DNA of 18,938 nt from an uncultured Clostridia bacterium (GCA_934796775.1 CAKVPH010000029.1:1-18938), one strand, 5' to 3'; shown: positions 1-7,822, numbered from the stretch's first letter. Numbers and translations are program-made. Notes: generated from the sequence alone by a model not told the origin.

Positions 1-3000
1 GACGTAAGAAATGCAATCAACGTATACTACACGAACGAAACGCTCAACACTGCACTTGATGAAGTAGCAGGCCTCTACAGTGCAGACGATGCGACTATCG
101 GCAATATTAAGAATGCGTCGCTCAACATCGAATGCGAAAAAGTTATAAAAGCTGTTCGCGCTATCGGTGGAACTATAAGTGCCGTAACCAAGGTAACGGA
201 TCGAATTTGTAAGCTTGCGGAAGTATCTCTTAGCGGCACGATCGGCTCGCCCAACTTCGACTTTAACGGATTGTGGAACGAAGCTAATAATACCGAAAAG
301 ATTATTATCGTAAGCGCAGGTGCTGTTGCCGGAACTATACTTTACTTTGCGGCAAACGATACTCTTATCAGGATTGTCGATAAAGCATTAGGCGAAAACG
401 CTAAGATAGGTGATCTGGTTAAAAAGTACTGGGATCTCGGCTACACCGAAAAAGATGGCAAGTATAGTTACGACGGAAGAGTAAACGGACTTGTAACCGA
501 AGTATTCAATACTACGGTTCAGGCAGTTCTTACCAGAAAGGACGGAAAATCGTTTGACTTTAAAGCCGCTTACTACGACTATATGAGAATAGACGACATC
601 TTGCTGTTTGCAAAAGCTGTAACCAACAAGTACAAACAGATTAAGGTTGTAAATACCGCATTCGACGAAGTTGCAGGACTTTATAATGCAGAAGACGCGA
701 TGATCTACAAAGTAGTAAGCGCAACTAAAGCATTAAAACTCTATGACATAATCGACGCGGCAAAGGTAATCGGCAAATCTGCTACGAACAACCGGACGAC
801 TATGGCAACGATTGATAAATCGGCAGGACTTGTTAAGTTGTTCATAACCGAGGATTCGATCGTATCAAAAGCACACATCAATAAGAAAGCGAGAATCGCA
901 TCTGTAATAGAATGGACTTACCTGATTGTAAGAGATTATTTCAGTTACAGAGTAACGAACGTAGCGTTTGAAGAGTTGATTGCTCTTTACGGTGCGGACG
1001 ACGCGACGATCGATAACATAGTAGGCGCGACTAAAGCTATTAAGATCAGAACTATTATCGACTCTGTAACGAGCGTAGCTAAGGGCGCGACTAAGGACGA
1101 ACAAATTAAAGTACGCGATACATTCGATCAGGCTTGCAAGATAGCTAAATCGCTTGTAACCGATGATTCAACGGTAGCAAAAGTCACATTCAACGGCGAC
1201 GCCGAAATTGCGACTATAATCGACACCTTAAAATCACTCGTAAACGTATTTAAACAAAACATTACGATTAACACGTTCTTTGACGAAACGGCTGCGATTT
1301 ACCGCGCGAACGACGCAAGAATTAATAACTTTGTTGCAAAGACCAAAGAGATTAAGATTGACGACGTTATAACCGTACTCGAAAAGACTGTAGTAACCGT
1401 AAGCGGCATAAAAGGCAGCAAAGAAAACGTTGTTAAAGCAGTAGCCGACGCTTTGCGTACGATATTTGCAGGCACAATCGGAAAAGCCGGTATTCAGAAG
1501 AATATTACGGTAATTCAAGTAGCAGGCAACATCGAAAGCATTCTTAAAGCGTTTGACGCTGTTACAAATAACGCAATGGTCGTAAGAATAATCGAAAGCA
1601 GCGTAAGCCGGATAGCTTCGCTTTACGGAGCAGAAAACAATCTTGCTATAACCGGTAATAACTATGACGTCAGAATTAAAGACATTGCGAAAGTCACACC
1701 TGAGTTCAGCGTTGACTCCGTAATAATTGCGGGCGGCGAAATTGCTAAATCGGTTTACTGGAAGCTTGAAGAACCCGTAAACGCTATAGTAGATCTTCTT
1801 ACCACGCTCTTTGCGGGTAAACTCAAAAAACCGGGCTTTGAACGCAATGCAAACGTAGGCGAATTACTTACCGAAATCAGCGTATTGACTAAAGGCTACG
1901 GCGCACCCGAAATTATAAATACGGCAGTTAAAGAACTTGCTAAGATCTTTGACGGCGTAACGCTCGGCAAGTTTGTCGAAGGTACTAAAACTATACTCTT
2001 TAAGGATATTTTAAGCGGTATAAAAGCTACGCTCGCATGCATTAACGGATTAAACGATAAGCTCGAAACAGTTTATAAATACGTTGAAATTCTCATCTGC
2101 GGCGACGAAAGTACAATCGGCTCACCCAAGCTAAACGTTAACGGTCTGTTCACCGATTCAAGGTTGACAAAGGCCGAAAAGATAATTATTGCAGGCGTAA
2201 TTGCAGGCGCAGGAATCGCACTTTATAATTTTGCTAACCCCGTACTCGTAAAACTTGCAAAAGCAATGTTTGCCGATGCAACCTGGGGCGCAAAATTCGC
2301 TAAGACGTTAGGTTACAGCTTAGACAGTGCAAGCGGCAACTATTTAAGAAACGACGGTGTTTACAATAAACTTGCCGACGTTATCCTTAAGGAAGGTATT
2401 GCTAATTCGCTTGATAAGTCGGCTTACAGCTTAACCGAAAACTTATTCCCGTACTTGACTCTCGGAAACGTTCTCACGTTCAACAAGAGCTTGCAGGAAA
2501 AAGTTCAAAAACCGTTTAAGGGCGAAACCATAGTAAGCGACGGCAAGGGCGGACACACCGTATCCAAGATCGAACTCAGCCGCGTAGCGAGCGTACTCCT
2601 TAACTTAAGCGTTAAAGAAGTTCTCGATAACAAGTCGAAACTCAAAGACTTTGCGCTTTCAAAGGTAGATCCTTTAACAATGAGCGATTTAGGCTTCGGA
2701 TATCTTGTATCCAAGCTCGGCAAAAATAAGAACCTTACAAAAGTCGGCTTTAACGCAACCGCAACTTACGACGCGGCAACCGAAAAGTGGACTTATGGCG
2801 GAAGCTTTGCTAAACTCTTTACGACGATGTTTAACTACACCGTAAAGGCGCTCAGAGACGCTCAATCCAACGGCGGATTACTTAACTTCGTAAAAGAAGG
2901 TTCAAGACAATTAACTATCGGCGATATAGCAGGCGAAGCAATGCTCATGGTTATAAACAAGGGCGTAGCGGACGGCAAGAAAGCCGGTATGACAATCGAA

Positions 3001-5526
3001 AAGGACGAAGCAAGCGGTAAGTGGACTGTAAGCGGCAAATATGCATCGCTGTTTACAAATCTCTTCAACATCAACATAAGAGATTTCGCCGGCGGCTTGA
3101 CGTCAACTAAACCTACCGAATACCTTGCAAGGGCAGACGTACTCGGAAGCATCTACATAGGCGAACTGCTTGACGGCGGTTACAACAGATACAATGCTGT
3201 AGCTAAGATCTGGTATACTAAGGGCGGTGCTGAAAAAGACTTCGGCGAAGGCTTTAAGGGTATACTGTTAAAACGTGTTTACTCGATAAGACTTGGCGAA
3301 ATTCTCACTTCGGGCTACGACGTAAATAACGTAGTTGACGGCGTATACTTAGGCGACGTACTCGGCTATGACTGCGAAAACGTAGGAACAGTCGGACACG
3401 AACATTCTGCAGCTTGCACCGTATGGTACAAGACGGCAACCGTTTACTACAACGGCAAACTTACCGACAAGCTTTTGGAAGCAGACGCTATTTACAACAA
3501 GCTTTGCGGTATAGCAATGGTTGACTTTATGAACGGCAACCTTGATATAGTGGCGGAAATCGAAACGCTCGACCTTGGCGAACTTATGGGTTATATGCCT
3601 GTAACCGAAAGCGGCGTAACCGAATATTACTCCTACAAGAAGTACGAATCGGGTACGAACAGCTATTACGACGTAACCGTAACCACAGTAGGCGAAACCG
3701 AATTTGCTCATAAACAGAAAGGTGAAAAAGCAGACGAACTCACAGCGGCTATTGCAGACGTAAAAGTTAAAGATATGCTCGACGGCGACGGCGTCAACAC
3801 CATGATGAACAAAATCGAAATGCTTAAGATCGGCAGTATCATGAGATATACGCTTGACGAAAGCGTAACGCCTGCGGTATGGTATAACGATACAAACGGC
3901 AACGGCGTAAGAGATGCCGGCGAAGCTGTTGAAGGCGTAATTGCAAAACTCAGCGCATACACGCTAAGCGAAGTTAAGAACGACTTTGGCAATATAATTC
4001 AGGAATTCACACTCGAAGACGTTTTAGGCGACTCTTGCAACAGTAATAGCGTATTAAGACAGCTTAAATCCACCACAATCGGCGATTTAAGTACTGCGGT
4101 TGACGGAATTTACGTCGGAAGCGTACTCGGCTACATTCAGGGCGCAGATAACAAGTGGTATCGCGACGAAAATGGCAACGGTTCGCTCGATGCAGGCGAA
4201 ACAACCGAAATGAAAGGCGTTATGACTGCCGTGGCAGACTTTACGATCGGCGAATTTGACGATGCAAACTTCAATGAAAGACTTGTTGCAAAAATCAACG
4301 AACTCAAACTCAGCGACGTTTTAAATGCCGACGCATTTGCAAACAACAAGATACTCGATACAATAAAAGATTCCAAGATAAGCGAACTTGACGAACGCAT
4401 TAACAGCATGTACGTAGGCGAACTCCTTGACTATTACAGACAGGAAGAAACCACTACGGGCGGATATAAGCTCTATCAGGACTACAACGGCAACAAGTAC
4501 TACAACGCAAACGCACTTGAAGAAGACGGCGTAACCTATACGGGCAGTTGGTCTAACGAAGACGGTAGCGTAAACAGTGCAATCACCCTTACACCGCATA
4601 GCAAATATGAAAGATATTCCTATGTTGACGGTACCGAAACTTACTATCTGTACGAAGTCAATAAGTGGTATAAGGACGAAACTTTAACCGATGCCGCCGA
4701 AGGTGTAACATCCATTATGGCTAACGTTAAAGTCGGTGAACTTGACGATCCCGATTTCGTAGACCGTCTTAACGCAGAAGTAGAAAACCACAAGCTTGGC
4801 GAAGTCATCAAGATTGAAGCCGGCGACGCGGTTATCCTGCAGAAGCTTAAACACGTTAAGATTAAAGAATTGTCCGACACGGTTGAAAACATGTACTTAG
4901 GCGACCTTATGGATATCCACGTTCACTCCGGTGACGACTACAAGTTCGAAGATCCTAACGGTAACGAGTTCTGGCATGACGAAGCTCGGGACACTTGGAG
5001 AAGAGTTGATTCTACAGCTCTCGCACCTACTATAAAAGAAGGCACTAACGGCAGATATTACTACGAAGACGCCGGTATAGTAGAACTCAAGCCTGTATTC
5101 AAGAGTGACGACGATATCACTAAGATGATTGCCGGTTATACTATCATGGAATTAAGTAGTTCTGATTTCGGAACTAAATTAATTGCAGATATCAAGACCG
5201 AAGTTAAGATAGGTACGTTCTTTACTCGAAACAGTTGTAAGATATTCGAACTCTTTACAGAAGGAGAGTTTAATGCATTGACGATAGGCGGAATGCCTGA
5301 GGCTATCCAGGATAAGCTTACAAACGCTACGCTTGGTAACGCGGTAACGCTCGGAATACTTAGTGAATCTACGTTTATTACTAACGGTAACGGAGATAAA
5401 GCCCTTGCGCTTTACAACGCACTGGAAGGAGTAGAACAAGTAGAGAAATGGCAAGATATCCCTGCAAGTAAATTCCTTGACGCTGTAATCGATGCGGCTT
5501 TGAATCCTACGATACCCACACCTTAA
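1..5526 (+). CDS. Giant multi-repeat protein, 5' end outside window
   Basis: The frame is open from base 1 to the TAA at 5524-5526, giving 1841 codons in the window. The TTG at 271 has no ribosome binding site and the frame continues upstream with the same repeat type, so the true start lies left of the window. I do not recognise a family. The first half is probably alpha-helical: repeats of about 102-108 residues carry a motif like FDEVAGLYxADDAxI. Two hydrophobic stretches (nt 292-354 and 2173-2235) lie 625 residues apart in matching contexts. The middle has motifs like GKWTYxGxxxxLFTxLFN. The last third (from about nt 3340) carries LGDLLxY-type modules with aspartate-rich NGNG loops. The C-terminus ends in NPTIPTP with no LPXTG motif and no terminal membrane helix. 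An extracellular or envelope role is inference from size and repeats; no signal peptide can be checked here. Codon use resembles its neighbours. Confidence 0.85.
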   Translation, partial: DVRNAINVYYTNETLNTALDEVAGLYSADDATIGNIKNASLNIECEKVIKAVRAIGGTISAVTKVTDRICKLAEVSLSGTIGSPNFDFNGLWNEANNTEKIIIVSAGAVAGTILYFAANDTLIRIVDKALGENAKIGDLVKKYWDLGYTEKDGKYSYDGRVNGLVTEVFNTTVQAVLTRKDGKSFDFKAAYYDYMRIDDILLFAKAVTNKYKQIKVVNTAFDEVAGLYNAEDAMIYKVVSATKALKLYDIIDAAKVIGKSATNNRTTMATIDKSAGLVKLFITEDSIVSKAHINKKARIASVIEWTYLIVRDYFSYRVTNVAFEELIALYGADDATIDNIVGATKAIKIRTIIDSVTSVAKGATKDEQIKVRDTFDQACKIAKSLVTDDSTVAKVTFNGDAEIATIIDTLKSLVNVFKQNITINTFFDETAAIYRANDARINNFVAKTKEIKIDDVITVLEKTVVTVSGIKGSKENVVKAVADALRTIFAGTIGKAGIQKNITVIQVAGNIESILKAFDAVTNNAMVVRIIESSVSRIASLYGAENNLAITGNNYDVRIKDIAKVTPEFSVDSVIIAGGEIAKSVYWKLEEPVNAIVDLLTTLFAGKLKKPGFERNANVGELLTEISVLTKGYGAPEIINTAVKELAKIFDGVTLGKFVEGTKTILFKDILSGIKATLACINGLNDKLETVYKYVEILICGDESTIGSPKLNVNGLFTDSRLTKAEKIIIAGVIAGAGIALYNFANPVLVKLAKAMFADATWGAKFAKTLGYSLDSASGNYLRNDGVYNKLADVILKEGIANSLDKSAYSLTENLFPYLTLGNVLTFNKSLQEKVQKPFKGETIVSDGKGGHTVSKIELSRVASVLLNLSVKEVLDNKSKLKDFALSKVDPLTMSDLGFGYLVSKLGKNKNLTKVGFNATATYDAATEKWTYGGSFAKLFTTMFNYTVKALRDAQSNGGLLNFVKEGSRQLTIGDIAGEAMLMVINKGVADGKKAGMTIEKDEASGKWTVSGKYASLFTNLFNINIRDFAGGLTSTKPTEYLARADVLGSIYIGELLDGGYNRYNAVAKIWYTKGGAEKDFGEGFKGILLKRVYSIRLGEILTSGYDVNNVVDGVYLGDVLGYDCENVGTVGHEHSAACTVWYKTATVYYNGKLTDKLLEADAIYNKLCGIAMVDFMNGNLDIVAEIETLDLGELMGYMPVTESGVTEYYSYKKYESGTNSYYDVTVTTVGETEFAHKQKGEKADELTAAIADVKVKDMLDGDGVNTMMNKIEMLKIGSIMRYTLDESVTPAVWYNDTNGNGVRDAGEAVEGVIAKLSAYTLSEVKNDFGNIIQEFTLEDVLGDSCNSNSVLRQLKSTTIGDLSTAVDGIYVGSVLGYIQGADNKWYRDENGNGSLDAGETTEMKGVMTAVADFTIGEFDDANFNERLVAKINELKLSDVLNADAFANNKILDTIKDSKISELDERINSMYVGELLDYYRQEETTTGGYKLYQDYNGNKYYNANALEEDGVTYTGSWSNEDGSVNSAITLTPHSKYERYSYVDGTETYYLYEVNKWYKDETLTDAAEGVTSIMANVKVGELDDPDFVDRLNAEVENHKLGEVIKIEAGDAVILQKLKHVKIKELSDTVENMYLGDLMDIHVHSGDDYKFEDPNGNEFWHDEARDTWRRVDSTALAPTIKEGTNGRYYYEDAGIVELKPVFKSDDDITKMIAGYTIMELSSSDFGTKLIADIKTEVKIGTFFTRNSCKIFELFTEGEFNALTIGGMPEAIQDKLTNATLGNAVTLGILSESTFITNGNGDKALALYNALEGVEQVEKWQDIPASKFLDAVIDAALNPTIPTP
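55..1660 (+). repeat. Tandem ~102-108-residue helical repeats in the giant protein
   Basis: The motif [FL]-[DE]-E-x-[AI]-x-[LI]-Y-x-A-[DN]-[DA] recurs with its first residue near nt 58, 661, 967 and 1279, and in degenerate form near 1603. Spacings are 603 (a longer interval containing a hydrophobic insert), 306, 312 and 324 bp. Each motif is followed by a segment like xxTKxIKIxxII, suggesting repeated helical hairpins. DNA identity between units is low to moderate, so the repeats are old rather than freshly duplicated. Confidence 0.75.
235..525 (+). repeat. Long-period internal duplication, copy 1
   Basis: This stretch encodes TIGSP, a short linker ending in NGL, then EKIII followed by a hydrophobic A/G-rich stretch, then a GYxxxxxGxY segment and a V/L-rich tail. 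The same order recurs in copy 2, exactly 1875 bp (625 residues) downstream measured from the TIGSP threonine (238 to 2113). It suggests that a large multi-repeat block was duplicated as a unit. Confidence 0.7.
2110..2415 (+). repeat. Long-period internal duplication, copy 2
   Basis: This is the partner of the block at 235-525. It has the same TIGSP start, NGL, EKIIIAG hydrophobic stretch and GYSLDSASGNY segment, with similar spacing but considerable divergence. It marks the boundary between the FDEVAGLY-type repeats and the middle region of the protein. Confidence 0.7.
2743..3100 (+). repeat. Two GKWTYxG-LFTxLFN repeats in the giant protein
   Basis: Two adjacent units carry a D-A/S-A/S-x-x-K-W-T tryptophan motif (tryptophan codons at 2788 and 3022, 234 bp or 78 residues apart), each followed by a segment like FAKLFTTMFNYTV. 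More distant relatives lie at about 439-525 and 2314-2415, inside the long-period duplication, so this module is shared across the protein. Confidence 0.65.
3340..4920 (+). repeat. LGDLLxY modules with inserted Asp/NGNG loops
   Basis: Motifs of the form (V/I/M)Y(L/V)G(D/E/S)(V/L)(L/M) sit at nt 3343, 4108, 4408 and 4891, with looser versions (LGELMGY, KIGSIMRY) between. The best-aligned modules run: LGDLLxY, a variable insert, VADxTIGEFDDxxFxxRL, KLSDVLxxD, KISELxxxIxxM, and the next LGDLLxY. The inserts contain W-Y plus aspartate/glycine loops: DTNGNGVRDAGE at 3889, DENGNGSLDAGE at 4165, and looser DYNGN at 4480 and DPNGN at 4951. The first two resemble calcium-binding loops of SdrD-B or dockerin type; calcium binding is inference. 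Confidence 0.7.
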
Positions 5527-5569
5527 TGCAGTAAAACACAACAAAAATTTTCGACCGATATTCAAACGG

Positions 5570-5598
5570 TTGACAACTACTTAAAAAAGTGGTAAAAT
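5570..5598 (+). promoter_or_regulatory. Sigma-A promoter of the rpsF operon
   Basis: There is a perfect -35 TTGACA (5570-5575), a 17-nt spacer and a -10 TAAAAT (5593-5598). Transcription should begin near 5605, giving a leader of about 150 nt before rpsF. An 11-bp inverted repeat with one mismatch (5587-5597 against 5621-5631) overlaps the -10 region. Confidence 0.75.
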
Positions 5599-5604
5599 CA
5601 TTTT

Positions 5605-5753
5605 CTCAAAAGGAAAGTGGTTTTACCGCTTGAAAAAGTATAATTACGGAAAATTCCGTTGATTATAAATGCCCCAAAGGGCAAAGACCTTGCTTGCGAG
5701 GATAGTAAAACGATGAAAACGCAAGCCGATTATGACCGGGAGGTAAAAAAATC
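5605..5753 (+). promoter_or_regulatory. Structured rpsF leader, candidate S6:S18 autoregulatory element
   Basis: The leader is rich in short hairpins: 5615-5631 (7 bp with one G-U), 5646-5659, GCCC/GGGC at 5671-5682, and a perfect 7-bp stem GCTTGCG (5692-5698) with CGCAAGC (5720-5726). The last stem competes with a smaller hairpin at 5688-5701. It is followed at once by CCGATTATGACCGG, which runs into the GGGAGG ribosome binding site (5738-5743). S6:S18 leader elements with a conserved CCG are established for rpsF operons in many bacteria. Whether this leader fits that model was not computed. Confidence 0.45.
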
Positions 5754-6041
5754 ATGACGAAGTACGAAATGCTTTACATTTTATCCGTTAAGCTGGATGA
5801 CGAAGCAAAGGACGCGCTTATAGCAAAGTTCGAAGCAATCGTTACCGATAACGGCGGTGTCGTCGAAAAAACCGACAAATGGGGAACGAGAAAACTCGCT
5901 TACACCATTAACAACACCGAAAACGAAGGCTATTACGTTCTTATGACGTTCGAGTGCGCGCCGAGCCTTATCGCTGAACTTACGCGTGTAGCAGGCATCA
6001 CCGAAGGTATGTTAAGAAACATGATTACGAAAAGAGCTTAA
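5754..6041 (+). CDS. rpsF: 30S ribosomal protein S6
   Basis: This 95-residue protein has the full length and pattern of bacterial S6: MTKYEMLYIL at the start, the central KTDKWGTRKLAYTI segment, then EGYYVLMTF and the terminal TRVAGITEGMLRNMITKR. S6 binds 16S rRNA in the platform of the small subunit as a heterodimer with S18, which is encoded two genes downstream. The ATG follows GGGAGG at 5738-5743 with a 10-nt gap. It is the first gene of the rpsF-ssb-rpsR operon, an order conserved across Bacillota. The candidate S6:S18 leader lies just upstream. Confidence 0.97.
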   Translation: MTKYEMLYILSVKLDDEAKDALIAKFEAIVTDNGGVVEKTDKWGTRKLAYTINNTENEGYYVLMTFECAPSLIAELTRVAGITEGMLRNMITKRA

Positions 6042-6080
6042 TTATTTTCGTATCAAACAAACACTAACAGAGGAATAAGA

Positions 6081-6500
6081 ATGAATAAAGTATATCTTAT
6101 AGGAAATTTAACGCGTGATCCCGAGCTTTCCGAAACGAATACGGGAATAAGCGTATGTCGTTTTGCAATAGCGGTAAACCGCAATTATTCCGGTAGCGAC
6201 GGCGAACGCCAAACGGACTTTTTTAATATAACCGTTTGGAGAAATAACGCCGAAAACTGCGGCAGATACCTTAAAAAAGGTAGCAAAGTAGCCGTTGTAG
6301 GAAGCTTACAGAACCGTTCTTACGAAGATAAGGACGGAATTAAGCGCAACGTTACCGATATAGTTGCGAGCGAAGTGGAATTTCTTTCCTCTAAAAGCGC
6401 AAGCGACGGACAGGACGAAGAGTTTAAGCCTCACCGTGAAAGTTCCGGCAAAAAGCCCGAGCTTGAAGTTATGGTGGACGACGATACGCTTCCGTTCTGA
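6081..6500 (+). CDS. ssb: Single-stranded DNA-binding protein
   Basis: This is a 139-residue SSB. The OB fold occupies about residues 1-105, opening with MNKVYLIGNLTRDPEL and containing the typical FFNITVWRNNAENCGRYLKKG and VVGSLQNRSYEDKDG segments. A short charged linker ends in the acidic tip DDDTLPF (residues 133-139), which in this family docks replication and repair proteins. SSB coats single-stranded DNA as a tetramer during replication, recombination and repair. The start is supported by AGAGG at 6069-6073. It lies 39 bp after rpsF in the conserved S6-SSB-S18 operon. The tail is shorter than in Bacillus subtilis SSB but complete. Confidence 0.96.
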   Translation: MNKVYLIGNLTRDPELSETNTGISVCRFAIAVNRNYSGSDGERQTDFFNITVWRNNAENCGRYLKKGSKVAVVGSLQNRSYEDKDGIKRNVTDIVASEVEFLSSKSASDGQDEEFKPHRESSGKKPELEVMVDDDTLPF

Positions 6501-6568
6501 TGTTTATCGCTTAGCATACCTTTATCGTTTGGTATAATTTTGCAAATTGTTTTTTTGTCAAGCGAAAA

Positions 6569-6588
6569 GCCGCAAATATTTATGCGGC
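6569..6588 (+). other. Hairpin in the ssb-rpsR spacer
   Basis: The 131-nt gap between ssb and rpsR is long for this operon. It contains a 6-bp stem GCCGCA/TGCGGC with an 8-nt loop, and smaller inverted repeats on either side (ATACC/GGTAT near 6517-6536, GCGA/TCGC near 6591). There is no U-tract after the hairpin, so it is not a clear terminator. It could be an RNA processing or translation-control structure; no function is assigned. Confidence 0.35.
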
Positions 6589-6631
6589 AGGCGAGAAATT
6601 CGCACAAAAATATTATAAGGAGAATAGTACA

Positions 6632-6931
6632 ATGGAAGATACAAACGTAAACGTTGCAGCTCCTGCGGAAAGCGAAAACGTAGCTCCCGCAGCAGCGCCT
6701 GCTAAAAAGCCGTTTAAGAGAATGAATAAGAAAAAAGTTTGCCAGTTCTGCGTTGAAAAATCTAACGCTATCGATTATAAAGATGTAAGCAAACTTAAAA
6801 AATACGTTACCGAAAAGGGCAAAATGCTCCCCAGACGTATGACCGGCGTTTGCGCTAAGCATCAAAGAATGCTTGCCGAAGCCGTAAAAAGAGCAAGAAT
6901 AGTTGCTCTTCTTCCCTTCAAAGGCGAATAA
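6632..6931 (+). CDS. rpsR: 30S ribosomal protein S18, zinc-ligand form
   Basis: The 99-residue product has a complete S18 core: KVCQFC, AIDYKDVSKLKKYV, KGKMLPRRMTGVCAKHQRM and the terminal KRARIVALLPF. Residues C37, C40, C74 and H77 form a plausible zinc site, so this is the Cys-containing form of S18. About 30 residues before the core form an Ala/Pro/Glu-rich N-terminal extension, seen in some Clostridia-like S18 proteins and probably flexible. AAGGAG at 6617-6622 supports the ATG. S18 pairs with S6 in the platform of the 30S subunit. A strong terminator follows directly, making this the last gene of the operon. Confidence 0.96.
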   Translation: MEDTNVNVAAPAESENVAPAAAPAKKPFKRMNKKKVCQFCVEKSNAIDYKDVSKLKKYVTEKGKMLPRRMTGVCAKHQRMLAEAVKRARIVALLPFKGE

Positions 6932-6946
6932 GAAAAATAAAAAATC

Positions 6947-6982
6947 AAAACCGTTGCAAAAAAAATTTTGCAACGGTTTTTT
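6947..6982 (+). terminator. Intrinsic terminator of the rpsF-ssb-rpsR operon
   Basis: An 11-bp perfect stem (CCGTTGCAAAA with TTTTGCAACGG), extended by A/T pairs, has a short A-rich loop and runs into TTTTTT. It begins about 16 bases after the rpsR stop codon. Confidence 0.9.
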
Positions 6983-7059
6983 CATGTTAAAATCAGACGA
7001 TTTAAAAGTAAAAAATAACTTTTTATAAGCGGAAATAATATAATAATAGCAGGATACTA

Positions 7060-7080
7060 ATGAAAAAATGTCACGCTTGA
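7060..7080 (+). other. Six-codon upstream frame overlapping the ZIP start
   Basis: ATG at 7060 opens a tiny frame, MKKCHA, ending in TGA at 7078-7080. It overlaps the ZIP start at 7068. AGGA at 7051-7054 is better spaced for this ATG (5 nt) than for the ZIP ATG (13 nt). It may be a leader peptide, chance, or the trace of a one-base difference in the A6 run that would fuse MKK to the transporter. Confidence 0.25.
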
Positions 7081-7796
7081 TTATAGCCGCTTTATTTTTT
7101 ATATTCATTTTTTTTATGACCGCTTCGGGTGCGGCGTGCGTATTTTTAACAAAAAAGGGCAGAGATATGCAAATTTTGCAGGGAGCGTCTGCGGGAATAA
7201 TGCTTGCGGCAAGTTTTTGGTCGTTGCTTCTTCCTGCGTTTACGCAGGCAAACGAATTGTATAGCGTGCCTTCCTTTGTTATTACAGCCGCAATTTTGCT
7301 TGGGGCGGCTTTTATTTTTTTTCTCGATTTACTATGTGTAAAATCCGGTAACTCCCAAATGGACCGAAATAAAAAGGTATTTTGGGCGGTAACGCTGCAC
7401 AATATTCCCGAAGGTTTAGCCGTCGGAATAGCTTTTGGTGCGGCAGGGGTTAGCCTTACAGGGGCAATGGGTGTTGCCATTGCCATAGGAATACAAAATT
7501 TTCCTGAAGGGTTAGCCACGGCAATGCCTATGCTTGCCTGCGGTAAGAGTAAAAAGCAGGCGTTTGGTTACAGCGTTTTAAGCGGCGCTGTAGAGCCGTT
7601 ATTCGCCTGCGTCGGTTTTATTTTAGCAGAAATAGCCGTTATGGTAAGTCCGCTTGCGTTGTGTTTTGCCGCCGGAGCAATGGTTTACGTCTGCGCGTCC
7701 GAACTTATTCCCGAAGGCTGTAAAACTTCGTCCGGCGCAATAGCGTTTGCAATAGGTTTTTCGTTTATGACTTTATTAGATTTATTATTCGGATAA
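7068..7796 (+). CDS. ZIP-family divalent metal transporter
   Basis: This 242-residue membrane protein is of the ZIP type, which usually imports zinc, iron or manganese across the cytoplasmic membrane. Evidence is about eight hydrophobic segments, the signature HNIPEGLAVG (H111, N112, E115) in helix 4 and the partner QNFPEGLA (N144, E147) in helix 5, which in this family form the binuclear metal site. The C-terminal AGAMVYVCASELIPEG stretch is also characteristic. The loop between helices 3 and 4 is short and lacks a His-rich run. Length is normal for the bacterial GufA/ZupT-like branch. The metal cannot be told from sequence. The start at 7068 is the first in-frame ATG but has a poorly spaced AGGA. 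It lies alone between the rpsR terminator and a repeat cluster. Confidence 0.9.
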   Translation: MSRLIIAALFFIFIFFMTASGAACVFLTKKGRDMQILQGASAGIMLAASFWSLLLPAFTQANELYSVPSFVITAAILLGAAFIFFLDLLCVKSGNSQMDRNKKVFWAVTLHNIPEGLAVGIAFGAAGVSLTGAMGVAIAIGIQNFPEGLATAMPMLACGKSKKQAFGYSVLSGAVEPLFACVGFILAEIAVMVSPLALCFAAGAMVYVCASELIPEGCKTSSGAIAFAIGFSFMTLLDLLFG

Positions 7797-7822
7797 TTTT
7801 TAGTAAACTTTAGTTAAATCGT

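Noticed and set aside
271..273. TTG as the start codon of the giant protein
   Set aside because: The frame is open all the way to base 1 with the same FDEVAGLY-type repeat, and no ribosome binding site precedes 271.
5480..5526. LPXTG-type sorting signal at the end of the giant protein
   Set aside because: The terminal NPTIPTP only superficially resembles one; there is no LPXTG motif, hydrophobic helix or positive tail.
6431..7519. 362-codon open frame on the minus strand
   Set aside because: It lies antisense to the ssb end, all of rpsR, the terminator and most of the ZIP gene, all convincing genes. Its translation has no recognisable domain and is explained by base composition.
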